Shown here: positions 41,546-50,188 of the stretch, in pieces
How positions within the stretch are numbered: the first letter of the stretch is position 1
Layout: the number at the start of each line of letters is the position of its first letter
Position numbers and translations under genes: made by a program
Assembly (NCBI RefSeq): GCF_900129505.1
Contig: NZ_LT670818.1
Location: forward strand, 6,109,001 to 6,173,000
DNA from: Bradyrhizobium erythrophlei
GTDB taxonomy: Bacteria > Pseudomonadota > Alphaproteobacteria > Rhizobiales > Xanthobacteraceae
Reading direction: 5' to 3'
DNA length: 64,000 nucleotides
Notes under the pieces: model-generated
Databases searched by the model: none
Seen by the model: the letters and a program-made list of their open reading frames with translations, nothing else
What the model was told of the DNA's origin: nothing

Positions 41546-42310
41546 ATGACGAAACACAGGACTGGAACACGTCAAGAGTGGCTGGCGGCCCGGCTGGAAC
41601 TGCTCGAGGCCGAGAAGGCGCTGACGCGGCAGGGCGACGAAGTGGCCCAGCGGCGGCAGGAACTGCCCTGGGTTCGCATCGACAAGGACTATGTTTTCGA
41701 CACCGACCGGGGAAAGCAGTCGCTGCCCGATTTGTTCGCGGGCCGCTCGCAGCTCCTCGTCTACCACTTCATGTTCGGGCCCGACTACAAGGCGGGCTGT
41801 CCGTCCTGCTCGGCGATCGCGGACGGGTTCGACGGCGTGGTCGTCCACCTCGCCAACCACGACGTCATGCTGTCGGCGGTATCGCGGGCGCCGCTTGCAA
41901 AACTGCAGGCCTACAAGCAGCGGATGGGGTGGAAATTTCCCTGGGCGTCGTCGTTCGGCAACGACTTCAACTTCGACTTCAACATCGCGTTCACCGAGCA
42001 GCAACAGCGCGATGGCACGATCGAGTACAACTACCGGCGCGGCGGCCACGCGATGGACGCGACACAGATCCCGGAGCCCGTCGCCCAGTTCGCGGCCACC
42101 TGCGGAACCGACGGGCTCACCTATGTGCGCGATCGGCCGGGCCTGAGCGCGTTCGTGCGCGAGGACGGCGTCGTCTATCACACCTATTCGAGCTATGCGC
42201 GCGGCGTGGACGGCATCTGGGGCATGTACCAATGGCTCGACCGCGCGCCCAAGGGGCGCAACGAGACCGGCGTGTGGTGGCGCCGCCATGATGAGTACGA
42301 CAAGCGCTGA
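41546..42310 (+). CDS. DUF899 family thioredoxin-like protein
   Basis: A 254-aa DUF899 protein. MTKHRTGTRQEWLAARLELLEAEKALTRQGDEVAQRRQELPWV is the family N-terminus, and FGPDYKAGCPSCSAIADGFDG provides a CPSC pair at the thioredoxin active-site position. Later motifs include SSFGNDFNFDFNIAF and VVYHTYSSYARGVDGIWGMYQWLDRAPKGR. ATG after GGAGAACAACG. Family members are putative redox proteins of unknown partner. Confidence 0.92.
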   Translation: MTKHRTGTRQEWLAARLELLEAEKALTRQGDEVAQRRQELPWVRIDKDYVFDTDRGKQSLPDLFAGRSQLLVYHFMFGPDYKAGCPSCSAIADGFDGVVVHLANHDVMLSAVSRAPLAKLQAYKQRMGWKFPWASSFGNDFNFDFNIAFTEQQQRDGTIEYNYRRGGHAMDATQIPEPVAQFAATCGTDGLTYVRDRPGLSAFVREDGVVYHTYSSYARGVDGIWGMYQWLDRAPKGRNETGVWWRRHDEYDKR

Positions 42311-42391
42311 GCCGTGACGGGAGTGGGGCGGGTGGCACGACCGGCGTTGAAGCCCCGGGGAAGTCATAGCGGGTTATTGCTGGAGAGAAAC

Positions 42392-42682
42392 ATGAGCGAA
42401 GCTCATTCGAGCGGATGCGCCCGCGATACGATCCCCCATGAACGCGGTCAAGCGGCCGCCCGCGGCCCAGCCGACTGGCTGTCCCTCGCGGCCGCGCCGA
42501 CATTCGCGATCATGGCGCTGTTGACGGGCATTCTTGGCGGCGGACCGGGAGATATGCTCTGCTCGGCTGCGCCGGATACGTCACCGCTGAGCGGAATGGT
42601 CCCGATGTACGTGCTGATGAGTGCCTTCCATTCGGCGCCCTGGCTGAAGCTGATCTTCGGCGGGCGAAGCGGCCCCGGGTAG
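42392..42682 (+). CDS. Small membrane protein
   Basis: A 96-aa protein with one clear hydrophobic helix (WLSLAAAPTFAIMALLTGIL) and a second weaker one (GMVPMYVLMSAFHSAPWLKLIFG). ATG follows GGAGAGAAAC. Lies 81 bp after the DUF899 gene and may share its transcript. Family of short rhizobial membrane proteins, function unknown. Confidence 0.7.
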   Translation: MSEAHSSGCARDTIPHERGQAAARGPADWLSLAAAPTFAIMALLTGILGGGPGDMLCSAAPDTSPLSGMVPMYVLMSAFHSAPWLKLIFGGRSGPG

Positions 42683-42780
42683 CGCAGATCAGGGCTGACG
42701 CGACGAGAGCCAGGATGGATTGGCGCAACCACACCGAAGTTGTAGACATCCTGTGGAGCATAACCAAAACAGGAGCCCAG

Positions 42781-43125
42781 ATGGCACGCGTGCGCTGTAT
42801 CACCGAGATGGGCATGGGCGTTGATGTTCACGGAAAAGACGCCACCAAGGCGGCGAAGCGCGCGGTATCCGACGCCATCCGCCACAGTAGCCTCGGCTTC
42901 TTCCGGATGCTGGGCAAGACGGCGAAGGACATGTTCGTCGATGTCACCATCGCCGTGCCGGACCCCGGCGCGGTCGACACCGCGGCGGTCGCGAAGGAAT
43001 TGCCTTACGGAACGGTGACCGTCGCCGCGGTCAAGGGCGGACTCGAAATTCCGGCCGAGCAGGGCACCGATTCCATCCTCATCGCCAATGCCGCCGTGAT
43101 CGTGAGCCTGGACGATGGGACGTAG
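42781..43125 (+). CDS. Lin0512 family protein
   Basis: A 114-aa protein matching the Lin0512 family: MARVRCITEMGMGVDVHGKDATKAAKRAVSDAIRHSSLGFFRML, then VDVTIAVPDPGAVDTAAVAKELPYG and the GTDSILIANAAVIVSLDD end. ATG at 42781 after CAGGAGCCCAG, rather than 42715. Structured small proteins of unknown function with a conserved DH/RHSS motif. Terminator at 43152-43174 follows. Confidence 0.88.
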   Translation: MARVRCITEMGMGVDVHGKDATKAAKRAVSDAIRHSSLGFFRMLGKTAKDMFVDVTIAVPDPGAVDTAAVAKELPYGTVTVAAVKGGLEIPAEQGTDSILIANAAVIVSLDDGT

Positions 43126-43151
43126 GATGGATCGCAAGCTCCGCGTCAGTG

Positions 43152-43174
43152 AGGCCAGGTTTGGCTTGGCCTTT
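43152..43174 (+). terminator. Rho-independent terminator
   Basis: AGGCCA (43152-43157) pairs with TGGCCT (43167-43172) and is followed by TT; 26 bp after the Lin0512 gene. Confidence 0.65.
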
Positions 43175-43263
43175 ATCATCCATCGATGGTGCCGGCCCTT
43201 GTCACGTCAGGCGATCCCCGTACATTCGCTACGCGACAGAGTTGCAGCAAAGAGCGAATCGTG

Positions 43264-43968
43264 ATGCCCGACCTTTCCGCCTTTCCGATCACCGCGCGGT
43301 GGCCGGCAAAATATCCGAACCGCCTTCAGCTCTATTCGCTGCCGACGCCAAACGGCGTCAAGGTATCGATCGCGCTGGAGGAGATCGGGCTGCCTTACGA
43401 AGTGCATCTGGTCGACTTCAACAAAGACGACCAGAAGACGGCGGAATTCCTGTCGCTGAACCCTAACGGCAAAATCCCCGCCATCCTCGATCCGGACGGA
43501 CCGGGCGGCAAGCCGCTCGGGTTGTTCGAATCCGGTGCGATCCTGGAATATCTCGCTGAGAAAACCGGAAAGCTGCTGCCTGCGGATGCGGCCCGCCGAT
43601 ATGGAACCATCCAATGGGTGCACTTCCAGATGGGTGGGATCGGACCGATGTTTGGTCAGGTCGGCTACTTCCACAAATTCGCCGGCAAAGAGATCGCCGA
43701 CAAACGGCCGCTTGAGCGCTATGTCGCCGAATCCAGGCGTTTGCTTGCAGTGATGGAGCAGCACCTCGCTAGACGGCAGTGGTTCATGGATGACGACTTC
43801 ACGATTGCCGATATTTCGATGCTCGGCTGGGTACGCAATTTGATCGGCTTTTACGGCGCGCGCGAACTCGTCGGGTTCGACGGCTTCAAGAGCGTCTCGG
43901 CCTGGCTCGATCGCGGCCTTGCGCGCCCTGCCGTGCAACGCGGGCTTGAAATCCCGAAGCGGCCGTGA
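43264..43968 (+). CDS. Glutathione S-transferase family protein
   Basis: A 234-aa GST of the YfcG/Ure2-like (nu-class) type: N-terminal thioredoxin-fold with LYSLPTPNGVKVSIALEEIGLPYEVHLVDF (TPNG at the catalytic loop), NPNGKIPAILDPDGP, ESGAILEYLA (Glu-Ser glutathione anchor), and the helical C-domain with WVHFQMGGIGPMFGQ. ATG at 43264 is preceded by a GTG codon. Likely disulfide reductase or conjugating enzyme. Confidence 0.93.
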   Translation: MPDLSAFPITARWPAKYPNRLQLYSLPTPNGVKVSIALEEIGLPYEVHLVDFNKDDQKTAEFLSLNPNGKIPAILDPDGPGGKPLGLFESGAILEYLAEKTGKLLPADAARRYGTIQWVHFQMGGIGPMFGQVGYFHKFAGKEIADKRPLERYVAESRRLLAVMEQHLARRQWFMDDDFTIADISMLGWVRNLIGFYGARELVGFDGFKSVSAWLDRGLARPAVQRGLEIPKRP

Positions 43969-43974
43969 ACGGCA

Positions 43975-44700
43975 ATGGATCTGCAGAAGGCACAGCGCCC
44001 CATGCCTGCTTCCGGCATCTCGATGCATCCGCTTGATCATCCCGTCTGGCACGCGCTGACCACGCGGCAGGCCGCGCTGGCCGAAGGCGGCGCGCTGGCG
44101 CGGCGCTACCCCTCCGACATCGCGCCGTTCGCGGACATGCCGGAGATATCAGCGCAAAATTTCGCGGCGCTCGCCGCACTGATGTCGCCATCCGATTTTG
44201 TCGTGCTGTTCACGCCGGATCCGGTGACCGTTCCGGCGGAGTTCAAAACCCTGCTCGCCAAGACCGGCGAGCAAATGATAGGGATGCCCGCCGAAACCTC
44301 AGGCCGCGCCGCCGACATCGTCACGCTCGGCGCCGATGACGTTCCGGCGATGATGGAGCTGACAAAACTCACCAATCCCGGTCCGTTCGCCGCGCGCACC
44401 CGCGAATTGGGGACGTTTCTCGGCGTCAAGGTCGGCGGCAGGCTGGTGGCGATGGCGGGCGAACGCATGAAGCCGGCCAATTTCACCGAGATCACGGCGG
44501 TCTGCGTCCACCCCGACCATCGCGGCCGCGGTTACGCGCAGATGCTGCTCGGGGCCGTCGCGCGGCAGATTTCGGCGCGCGGCGAAATTCCGTTCCTGCA
44601 TGTGTTTTCCGATAATGACAGCGCGATTGCGCTGTATCGGCGGCAGGGAATGGAAATCCGGCGCCGCCTGTACGTGACCGTGTTGGGGAGGGCTGATTGA
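43975..44700 (+). CDS. GNAT family N-acetyltransferase
   Basis: A 241-aa protein. The C-terminal half is a GNAT domain of the FR47-like kind: FTEITAVCVHPDHRGRGYAQMLLGAVARQISARGEIPFLHVFSDNDSAIALYRRQGME, with R-G-R-G-Y-A as the acetyl-CoA pyrophosphate loop. The N-terminal 100 residues form an additional domain. Starts 6 bp after the GST stop (ATG 43975; ATG at 44002 alternative), so the two are cotranscribed. Substrate unknown. Confidence 0.88.
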   Translation: MDLQKAQRPMPASGISMHPLDHPVWHALTTRQAALAEGGALARRYPSDIAPFADMPEISAQNFAALAALMSPSDFVVLFTPDPVTVPAEFKTLLAKTGEQMIGMPAETSGRAADIVTLGADDVPAMMELTKLTNPGPFAARTRELGTFLGVKVGGRLVAMAGERMKPANFTEITAVCVHPDHRGRGYAQMLLGAVARQISARGEIPFLHVFSDNDSAIALYRRQGMEIRRRLYVTVLGRAD

Positions 44701-44873
44701 ACCGTACGGTTGCCAGCCAGGTCGAGCGAAGCACGAAGCAGAGGTCATCGGCGGCTCGACAAAATGACCGGTGGGAAACCGGATGACAATCTCCAGCGAA
44801 TCATTTTCGATAGTTGGCGCGGCGCCCACGGATGCACGAATACGTGTGCTTGCCGAAGCTAGGACCGGCGAAC

Positions 44874-45572
44874 ATGCCTCAGGCATTTCAAGCGTCGTTG
44901 GAGCTTCGCGGCGGGGAGACGCATGTGCTCAGCCGCACCGATGTTCTCAACCGCTATCGGCGCTACAGCGATCTTCGCAAGTCGATCCAGACCGCGGTAC
45001 TAGATATCATTCCGCATTCGAGGTTTCTTGCCCACGCGAAGCGGATCGGTCTGTCGGACGGCAAGGTTCTTTTTACCGACGATTTTGTCGAACTGACGCT
45101 TGCCTTCGATCTCGCGGTTTATACAGCCGAGCCGGGGCGGACGCGCGCCATCGACCGCATGGCCAGAAACCGGCTGACGGCCTCCGCGCCGGAGGAGGCG
45201 CTTGTTCTGCGGGGCTTGCAGGCGGCGCGGTTCTCCGTCTTCCGCGTGATCGGTTGCTGCGAGCCGGCCGGCATTCTGTTCGAGGATCTGATGCGCGGCG
45301 GCGCCGCAACTATTCTCGATGAGGGGTTGGAACTATCGGCAAAGGACGGCGAGGTTTTCGCGATGAGGGTTGCTCCCATTGAGGAGTTTGCGATCACCTG
45401 CGGCGCCGTCGTGCCACTCGACATGGGGACGTCTGACGAGATCATCTTGTTTCTTACTGATGGCGTGCCCAATCCCGAACTCTCCGCCTTGGCCGATGAC
45501 CGGCGTTTTGCAGCCTCCCTCTACCGACTTGCGATCGAGCTCGGCCTGATGGATTTTGTTGCCTATCGATAG
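44874..45572 (+). CDS. Hypothetical protein
   Basis: A 232-aa soluble protein (start ATG 44874 with AGGACC upstream; 44832 or TTG 44814 are alternatives). Sequence features: VLNRYRRYSDLRKSIQTAVLDIIPHSRFLAHAKRIGL, RNRLTASAPEEALVLRGLQAARFSVFRVIGCCEPAGILFEDLM, then a beta-rich part (MRVAPIEEFAITCGAVVPL). Acidic, no membrane segment. I do not recognise the family; the last third resembles proteins that carry a small ligand-binding barrel, but this is uncertain. Confidence 0.7.
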   Translation: MPQAFQASLELRGGETHVLSRTDVLNRYRRYSDLRKSIQTAVLDIIPHSRFLAHAKRIGLSDGKVLFTDDFVELTLAFDLAVYTAEPGRTRAIDRMARNRLTASAPEEALVLRGLQAARFSVFRVIGCCEPAGILFEDLMRGGAATILDEGLELSAKDGEVFAMRVAPIEEFAITCGAVVPLDMGTSDEIILFLTDGVPNPELSALADDRRFAASLYRLAIELGLMDFVAYR

Positions 45573-45691
45573 GGTACGTGGATATTCGGTGTCTGGGATG
45601 TACCAACTGAATATCAGGGCTGCTGGCGCTTTCGCGGGCGGCCCACGTTCGGCCATCGGCTGTTGGCCGCAAATTCATGTGAGGATAGGCT

Positions 45692-46063
45692 TTGCCAATT
45701 ACGATCTACGGCATCAAGAATTGCGACACCATGAAGAAGGCGCGCGCCTGGCTCGACGGCCACGGCGTGCCCTACAGTTTTCATGACTACAAGAGTGAAG
45801 GCATCGCCAAGGACAAGCTGAAAGTCTGGAGCGATGAGGTCGGCTGGGAGACCCTGCTCAATCGCGCCGGCACCACCTTCCGCAAATTGCCCGACGGTGA
45901 CAAGGAGGGCCTCAACGAGCGCAAGGCGCTCGCCTTGATGCTGGCGCAGCCCTCGATGATCAAGCGGCCGGTGCTCGAATTCGGTGGCAAATTGCTGGTC
46001 GGTTTCAAGCCGGAAATCTATGAGAAGGAAGTCAAGCCTTCGGGCGCGACGCGGAAACGCTAG
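45692..46063 (+). CDS. ArsC/Spx family reductase (YffB-like)
   Basis: A 123-aa ArsC-family protein: ITIYGIKNCDTMKKARAWLDGHGVPYSFHDY with the single active Cys11, RAGTTFRKLPD, and the C-terminal MIKRPVLEFGGKLLVGFKPEIYE (the IKRPV signature; Arg-x-Pro cis loop). It belongs to the YffB-like subgroup, which probably uses glutathione-linked chemistry rather than arsenate reduction. TTG start at 45692. Confidence 0.9.
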   Translation: MPITIYGIKNCDTMKKARAWLDGHGVPYSFHDYKSEGIAKDKLKVWSDEVGWETLLNRAGTTFRKLPDGDKEGLNERKALALMLAQPSMIKRPVLEFGGKLLVGFKPEIYEKEVKPSGATRKR

Positions 46064-46167
46064 AGTGTTTTCGAGCGAAGTGGAGACCAGGTCACGCCAA
46101 GACAACGCGTCAAATCAGGAATCTAGAGCTTCCGTTTCGATTCCATCGAAACGGAAAGGGCTCTACT
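46063..46167. repeat. Rhizobial intergenic repeat with perfect hairpin
   Basis: TAGAGTGTTTTCGAGCGAAG at the left, AATCTAGAGC, then TTCCGTTTCGAT (46130-46141) / ATCGAAACGGAA (46145-46156) with a 3-base loop. A very common element in Bradyrhizobium. Lies between the convergent ArsC-like and PAS genes and probably terminates both; it overlaps the stop of 46163-46786. Confidence 0.85.
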
Positions 46168-46786
46168 CCAGTTCGACGATATCTTCCGCCGCGCGGATGT
46201 GGGTGGAACCGCGAACGATGTCCTGATCGATGATCGCCCTCAGGATGATTTCCGGCACGGCCCGGGGCCGGATTCCCATCAGGTTGCTGACCTTGAAATG
46301 GCCCTCGATGCTGATGGCCTTGTAGGATCCGACGATCTGCTCGACGCTGTCGGCACTGCCGAACGGCAGCAGCAGGCGTTCATATTGCACGTCCTTGCCG
46401 TCGGGGTCCTGCACCATGGAAATCGAATAGGTCGGCCGCTTGCAGGCAAGACAGGTGCGATACAAGGTGACCACGCGCTCGTAGCGCTCAGGCCCGATCG
46501 CGTCGTCGAGGTAGCGGTTGGTCCGCCGCACGGGATCGATGTGCTCGTTGCCATAGGCCTTGGTCAGCGTCGCGCCCTCCTGGGTGATCACGAAGCGCGC
46601 GCCGTCGCCACTGCCTTCGACGTCGAATCTCATCATGTCCGGAAGCTCGTCGGCGATGCATTCGGGCTGGTAATCGGCCACACGGGGCAGCGGGTGTGGC
46701 CTGACCAACGCACGCAGCCAGGTGTTGAGCAGATCGCGTTGCCGGATCGATCTGACAACCGAGGGATTGGCGCTTTCGAATTGCAT
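46163..46786 (-). CDS. PAS_5-like protein
   Basis: A 207-aa alphaproteobacterial PAS-type protein: QRDLLNTWLRALVRPHPLPRVADYQPECIADELPDMMRFDVEG, YERVVTLYRTCLACKRPTYSISMV and YERLLLPFGSADSVEQIVGSYK. The same scaffold is present in the next gene upstream (46794-47396), showing a tandem duplication. No output domain is present. PAS_5 proteins are often linked to cell-envelope or second-messenger circuits, but the ligand is unknown. Confidence 0.82.
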   Translation of the reverse strand: MQFESANPSVVRSIRQRDLLNTWLRALVRPHPLPRVADYQPECIADELPDMMRFDVEGSGDGARFVITQEGATLTKAYGNEHIDPVRRTNRYLDDAIGPERYERVVTLYRTCLACKRPTYSISMVQDPDGKDVQYERLLLPFGSADSVEQIVGSYKAISIEGHFKVSNLMGIRPRAVPEIILRAIIDQDIVRGSTHIRAAEDIVELE

Positions 46787-46793
46787 TCCAGCG

Positions 46794-47396
46794 TCAGCCG
46801 AATTCGATCAGGTCGCCGGACGGAATGCGGCCGGGGGCGCGGTGGAACAGGTCGCGGTCGATCACGGTGCGGAGTTTCGGCGTCGGCAGCGCGTCGTTGC
46901 CTCGCATCAGGTTCCTGATCTCGAAACCGCCGTCTTCGGAAATGGTCTTCAGCGAGGCGATCATGTGGCTGACGCCTTCGCCGTCCGAGAACGGCAGCAG
47001 CAGCCGCTCATAGGCGACGATCCGTCCATAGAGGTCGTCGATGTTGGAGATGGTGTAGACGGGCAAAGCGCGCTCGATGCACTTGTAGTAGACCGGCATC
47101 ACCACGGGCACGAGTCTGGCGCCGAGATATTCATCGAGAAATTTACCCTTGCCGGTGTGGCCGTAGGCATTCGACATCCGCGTGCCGTCGCTCTGGATCG
47201 TCAGGCGCGGGGGCAACACGGCGGCATCGACGGTATAATAGACCAGGTCGGGCAACTCGTCGGCGAGACGCGCAGGCAGGTATTCCTCAGGGCGAGGCAA
47301 TTTCTGCTCGCGGCAGTAGAGCCGCAGCCAGGTGTTCAACAGGTCACGCTGCTTGATCGATTTGACGACCGACGGGTTGGCGCTCTCGAAATCCAC
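46794..47396 (-). CDS. PAS_5-like protein, tandem paralogue
   Basis: A 200-aa protein sharing the N-terminus ESANPSVVKSIKQRDLLNTWLR and the YERLLLPFSDGEGVSHMIASLKTI end with 46163-46786. It is the promoter-proximal member, 7 bp upstream of the second. The middle has diverged (TDELPDLVYYTVDAA-like against MMRFDVEG), which suggests differing ligands. Confidence 0.82.
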   Translation of the reverse strand: MDFESANPSVVKSIKQRDLLNTWLRLYCREQKLPRPEEYLPARLADELPDLVYYTVDAAVLPPRLTIQSDGTRMSNAYGHTGKGKFLDEYLGARLVPVVMPVYYKCIERALPVYTISNIDDLYGRIVAYERLLLPFSDGEGVSHMIASLKTISEDGGFEIRNLMRGNDALPTPKLRTVIDRDLFHRAPGRIPSGDLIEFG

Positions 47397-47783
47397 CGCT
47401 GCGATCCGTTTTCAATACTGCAATAAATCAAACGCCGAACCATCGGCCGGATCGGCAAATATTCTATGAACCGGTAAGATTGCATCTAAACACCGTTAAT
47501 GGCGGCTTTCCGTCCCCCGGTGCGAAGGGCTGCCGAAAACCTCGCGCAACTACTCAAAAATGCACCCCAAGCAATTGGACTTAGGGCTATTCCGCAGGGG
47601 CCGCTCGGCCCGCCGAATGCCCAGCTTTCCACCTTGCGCAAGGCAGCCCGTTGACGGCATATTCCGGCCCGGAGGGGCAGGTCCGGGGGCGCAGTCCAAG
47701 CTGCGTCTGAAAGAGAACCTGCCGGTCAGGAAAAATTAGCCATGCGCGGGGGCTTCGCGACAGGGTTGATGGGGGAAATTTGA
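47397..47783. other. Divergent intergenic region, PAS pair/Liv transporter
   Basis: A 387-bp region with promoters expected in both directions. No gene, hairpin terminator or repeat recognised with confidence. GC-rich stretches around 47600-47700 include CCGGCCCGGAGGGGC. Confidence 0.4.
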
Positions 47784-48539
47784 TTGGCTGACGAGTTCAT
47801 TCTCGAGACCCGCGGATTGACCAAGGAATTCGCGGGGTTTTTCGCTGTTCGCGATGTCGATCTTCGGGTCCGCCGCGGCAGCATTCACGCGCTGATCGGT
47901 CCGAACGGGGCCGGCAAGACCACGTGCTTCAACCTGTTGACCAAGTTCCTGACGCCCTCGGCCGGCCAGATCCTGTACAAGGGACAGGACATCTCGGCGA
48001 CGGCGCCGGCCGACGTGGCGCGCCTTGGCCTGGTGCGCTCATTCCAGATTTCGGCGGTGTTTCCGCATCTGACCGCGCTCGAAAATGTCAGGGTCGCGCT
48101 GCAGCGCCAGCACGGGCATTCGTTCGATTTCTGGCGTTCCAAATCGGTGCTCGACCGCTTCAACGGCCGCGCCCTCGAGCTGCTCGACGATGTCGGCTTG
48201 AGCGAGTTCGCCAAGACACCGGCGGTCGAAATGCCCTATGGCCGCAAGCGCGCGCTTGAAATCGCGACCACGCTGGCGCTCGACCCGGAAATGATGCTGC
48301 TCGACGAGCCGATGGCCGGGATGGGGCACGAGGACATCGACAAGATCGCCGCCCTGATCAAGCGCATCTCGGCCAAATACACCATCCTGATGGTCGAACA
48401 TAATCTCAACGTCGTGGCCAACCTGTCCGACATCATCACCGTATTGACGCGCGGCCAGGTGCTGGCGGAAGGCAATTATACCGAGTTGACCAAGGACGAG
48501 CGCGTCAAGGAAGCCTATCTGGGAGCGGGGCATGGCTGA
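47784..48539 (+). CDS. livG: HAAT-family ABC transporter ATP-binding protein (LivG-like)
   Basis: A 251-aa ATPase: Walker A GPNGAGKTTCFNLL (about 36-49), Q-loop SFQISAVFPHLTALENV, signature region MPYGRKRALEIATTLA, Walker B MMLLDEPMAGM and the H-loop VEHNLNVV. The MAGM-GHEDI element is characteristic of LivG. TTG start at 47784 (TTGGCTGACGAG). It energises uptake of branched-chain amino acids, amides or aromatic compounds; the substrate depends on an unlinked binding protein. Overlaps the next gene by 8 bp. Confidence 0.9.
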   Translation: MADEFILETRGLTKEFAGFFAVRDVDLRVRRGSIHALIGPNGAGKTTCFNLLTKFLTPSAGQILYKGQDISATAPADVARLGLVRSFQISAVFPHLTALENVRVALQRQHGHSFDFWRSKSVLDRFNGRALELLDDVGLSEFAKTPAVEMPYGRKRALEIATTLALDPEMMLLDEPMAGMGHEDIDKIAALIKRISAKYTILMVEHNLNVVANLSDIITVLTRGQVLAEGNYTELTKDERVKEAYLGAGHG

Positions 48540-49287
48540 TTTGAAAATGGCCGGCGCCGCGACAATACCGACACCGGCGTCAGGCGCTGCGCCGGTGCTG
48601 GCGGTGCAGGACCTGCAGGCCTGGTACGGCGAGTCCCACATCCTTCACGGCGTCAACTTCAACGTGAATGCCGGCGAGGTCGTCACCTTGCTCGGCCGCA
48701 ACGGCGCCGGCAAGACTACCACGCTGAAGTCGGTAATGGGGATCATCGGCAAGCGCACCGGCTCGGTCCGTTTCGACGGCCAGGAGATCATCCGCGCGTC
48801 TTCAGACCGGATCGCGCGCATGGGCATCGCGTTTTGCCCGGAGGAGCGGGGGATTTTCGCCAGCCTCGACGTCCGCGAAAACCTGCTGTTGCCGCCGATC
48901 GTGCGCCCCGGCGGCCTGTCGCTGGACCAGATCTTCGATCTCTTCCCCAATCTCAAGGAGCGGCTCAACAGCCAGGGCACCAAATTGTCCGGCGGCGAGC
49001 AGCAGATGCTGGCGATTGCGCGAATCCTGCGGACAGGCGCGCGGTTCCTGATGCTGGACGAGCCGACCGAGGGGCTGGCGCCGGTCATCATCCAGCAGAT
49101 CGGCCACACCATCGCGCGGCTCAAGAAGGAAGGTTTTACGATTCTTCTGGTCGAGCAGAATTTCCGCTTCGCGGCCACCGTGGCCGACCGCTACTACATC
49201 GTCGAGCATGGCAAGGTGATCGACGGCTTCGCCAACGCCGATCTGCAGGCCAATATGGACAAACTGCACACCTATCTCGGCGTCTGA
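48532..49287 (+). CDS. livF: HAAT-family ABC transporter ATP-binding protein (LivF-like)
   Basis: A 251-aa ATPase with a 20-residue Ala/Pro N-terminal extension, Walker A GRNGAGKTTTLKS, FCPEERGIFASLDVRENLLLP, signature LSGGEQQMLAIARILR, Walker B LMLDEPTEGLAP and VEQNFRFA. Typical LivF. ATG inside the livG-like end, so translation is coupled. Second motor subunit of the transporter. Confidence 0.92.
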   Translation: MADLKMAGAATIPTPASGAAPVLAVQDLQAWYGESHILHGVNFNVNAGEVVTLLGRNGAGKTTTLKSVMGIIGKRTGSVRFDGQEIIRASSDRIARMGIAFCPEERGIFASLDVRENLLLPPIVRPGGLSLDQIFDLFPNLKERLNSQGTKLSGGEQQMLAIARILRTGARFLMLDEPTEGLAPVIIQQIGHTIARLKKEGFTILLVEQNFRFAATVADRYYIVEHGKVIDGFANADLQANMDKLHTYLGV

Positions 49288-49323
49288 AGCCGCAGGAACA
49301 GTTCGTTACGAAAGATCCGATCG

Positions 49324-50187
49324 ATGCAAGCTCTCTACGCACAGCTCTTGGTGGGACTGATCAACGGCTCGTTTTACGCGCTGCTCAGTCTCGGGCTCGC
49401 CGTGATCTTCGGCATGCTCAACATCATCAATTTCGCCCATGGCGCGGTCTACATGATGGGCGCCTTCGTTGCCTATTTCCTGTTGAACGTAGCGGGCATC
49501 GGCTATTGGCCGGCGCTGATCATCGCGCCCATCGTGGTCGGCATCTTCGGCATGATCCTGGAGCGGACCATGCTGCAATGGCTTGCCGGCCTCGATCATC
49601 TCTACGGACTGTTGCTCACCTTCGGGCTGGCGCTGATCATTCAGGGCGTATTCCAGAATTACTTCGGCTCGTCCGGTTTGCCTTATTCGATCCCGGACGA
49701 ACTGAAGGGCGGCATGAATCTCGGCTTCATGTACCTGCCGATCTATCGTGGCTGGGTGGTGATCTTTTCGCTGATCGTCTGTATTGGAACCTGGTATCTG
49801 ATCGAACGCACCCGGCTCGGAGCCTATCTGCGCGCGGCGACCGAAAACCCGACCCTGGTCCGCGCCTTCGGCATCAACGTGCCGCGCATGATCACCCTGA
49901 CCTACGGGCTTGGCGTCGGTCTTGCCGCGCTGGCCGGGGTGCTGTCGGCGCCGATCAACCAGGTGCGGCCGCTGATGGGTGAAAATGTCATCATCGTGGT
50001 GTTCGCGGTGGTGGTGATCGGCGGCATGGGTTCGATCATGGGATCGATCATCACCGGCTTTGCGCTCGGGGTGATCGAGGGTTTGACGAAATACTTTTAT
50101 CCGGAGGCTTCCAACACCGTGGTGTTTGTTCTCATGGTGCTGGTGCTGCTGGTGAAGCCTACAGGATTGACAGGACGGGCGGCCTAA
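49324..50187 (+). CDS. livH: HAAT-family ABC transporter permease (LivH-like)
   Basis: A 287-aa inner-membrane permease with eight or nine helices: GLINGSFYALLSLGLAVIFGMLNIINFAHGAVYMMGAF is the LivH start, and GLGVGLAALAGVLSAPINQVRPLMG plus VVVIGGMGSIMGSIITGFALGVIEGL are the conserved cytoplasmic coupling region. Lies 36 bp after livF. Confidence 0.93.
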   Translation: MQALYAQLLVGLINGSFYALLSLGLAVIFGMLNIINFAHGAVYMMGAFVAYFLLNVAGIGYWPALIIAPIVVGIFGMILERTMLQWLAGLDHLYGLLLTFGLALIIQGVFQNYFGSSGLPYSIPDELKGGMNLGFMYLPIYRGWVVIFSLIVCIGTWYLIERTRLGAYLRAATENPTLVRAFGINVPRMITLTYGLGVGLAALAGVLSAPINQVRPLMGENVIIVVFAVVVIGGMGSIMGSIITGFALGVIEGLTKYFYPEASNTVVFVLMVLVLLVKPTGLTGRAA

Positions 50188-50188
50188 C

